Below are positions 6,709 through 7,065 of a stretch of 7,065 nucleotides of DNA, piece after piece (the stretch's first letter is position 1; each line of letters starts with the position of its first letter). The notes under the pieces were generated by a model that was not told where the DNA came from, made no database searches, and saw only the letters and a program-made list of their open reading frames with translations. Both the position numbers and the translations under genes were made by a program. Location of the stretch: the NCBI GenBank assembly GCA_903833025.1, contig CAILDT010000311.1, positions 1 through 7,065 of the forward strand, read 5' to 3'. Source of the DNA: an uncultured Bacteroidota bacterium (lineage in GTDB: Bacteria > Bacteroidota > Bacteroidia > 2-12-FULL-35-15).

Positions 6709-6791
6709 TCTTCAATCTTTATTTCCTTCTGGTTTCCTTGTTACATATCTTTCAAATTCTACATTACTCGTAATGTCTTCAATCTTTATTT
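6709..6791 (-). repeat. hisS: 16-bp direct repeats with 67-bp period at the hisS 3' end
   Basis: The plus-strand string tcttcaatctttattt occurs at 6709-6724 and again at 6776-6791, separated by 51 bases. Both copies encode IKIEDI on the minus strand, but in different frames, because 67 is not a multiple of three. Joining the two copies by removing one period restores an uninterrupted hisS frame ending GEQIKIKIEDIIEKLK. The arrangement fits a tandem duplication or a small insertion flanked by a 16-bp duplicated target. Confidence 0.85.
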
Positions 6792-7065
6792 TTATTTGTT
6801 CTCCAGTTGCCATATTTTTCAATGTTAACAATCCGCTTTGCATTTCTTCACTTCCAACAATTATTACAAACGGAATTTTTTTATCATCAGCATAACTCAT
6901 TTGCTTTTTCATTTTCGCATTTGCATCAGGATATATTTCTGAATTAATTCCTGCCTTGCGAACTGCTGCTAATAAAGGCAAACAATAATTTTGTTCGGCT
7001 TCGCCAAAAGTTACAAATAATAATTGGGTAGAAGATGAAACTGATTCGGGGAATAAATTTAATTC
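6712..7065 (-). CDS. hisS: Histidyl-tRNA synthetase, C-terminal part (5' end beyond window)
   Basis: The frame is open to the right edge. The 117 visible residues begin ELNLFPESVSSSTQ and form the anticodon-binding domain of class IIa synthetases, which recognises tRNA-His; the catalytic core is off-window. Typical features are LLFVTFGEAEQNYCLPLLAAVRKAG, with its alternating strand and helix; IYPDANAKMKKQMSYADDKKIPF, covering the conserved K(M)KKQ segment; VIIVGSEE; and LTLKNMATGEQ. After GEQ the protein has about 27 unusual residues ending EGNKD and a TGA at 6714-6712. A +1 frame read past that stop gives KEIKIEDIIEKLK and a TAA at 6689-6687, three bases before hutH, which looks like the ancestral ending. 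An internal TTG at 6981 is not a real start. Confidence 0.93.
   Translation of the reverse strand, partial: ELNLFPESVSSSTQLLFVTFGEAEQNYCLPLLAAVRKAGINSEIYPDANAKMKKQMSYADDKKIPFVIIVGSEEMQSGLLTLKNMATGEQIKIKIEDITSNVEFERYVTRKPEGNKD
6761..6776. repeat. Perfect 7-bp inverted repeat inside the hisS insertion
   Basis: The sequence acattac-tc-gtaatgt has two perfect 7-bp arms around a 2-base centre. It abuts the 16-bp direct repeat (sharing base 6776) and lies at one end of the 51-bp segment between the repeat copies. It could be an end or hairpin of a small inserted element, or chance in AT-rich DNA. Confidence 0.6.

Overview
The window looks like a piece of a low-GC Bacteroidota chromosome, probably Flavobacteriales or Chitinophagales type. 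Three things suggest this: a secreted Thr-rich Ig/GCDST-repeat protein of a kind common in that phylum, a TAnnTTTG-type promoter element, and starts preceded by A-rich leaders rather than Shine-Dalgarno sites. The placement is inferred from sequence character, not from a search. All four genes lie on the minus strand, so the window reads from right to left.

At the right edge (7065 to 6712) is the 3' end of hisS, encoding the anticodon-binding domain of histidyl-tRNA synthetase. Its last codons contain a 67-bp-period direct duplication that appears to have shifted the frame and replaced the C-terminus. Twenty-eight bases later comes a complete hutH (6683 to 5196), a histidine ammonia-lyase with all recognisable catalytic residues. 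The two genes look co-transcribed, and both proteins use L-histidine. The hutH stop codon lies inside a 79-bp palindromic element (5128-5206) built from degenerate CACTAAG heptamers. This element fills the gap before the next gene, which encodes a 198-residue protein (5115 to 4519) with a signal peptide, a possible NTR/TIMP-like cysteine-containing domain and a C-terminal membrane anchor.

After a 262-bp intergenic stretch with one good Bacteroidota -7 promoter match, the remaining 60% of the window (4256 to 1) is a single open reading frame that runs off the left edge. It encodes at least 1418 residues: a signal peptide, one Ig/PKD-like domain, then 25 complete and one partial copies of a 51-residue repeat. 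Every copy is exactly 153 bp, with no indel or stop. This is the centrepiece of the window. Each unit carries two invariant cysteines, and nearly all carry a D-S-T/I tripeptide matching the Bacteroidota O-glycosylation consensus. Lys, Arg, Glu and Trp are almost absent. The array has internal evolutionary structure: a homogenised block, dimeric and five-unit higher-order periodicity, and a subfamily in which four Ser/Thr positions are replaced together by Met. The C-terminus, where a type IX secretion sorting domain would be expected, is outside the window.

I see no CRISPR array, tRNA or rRNA gene, transposase or defence system here.
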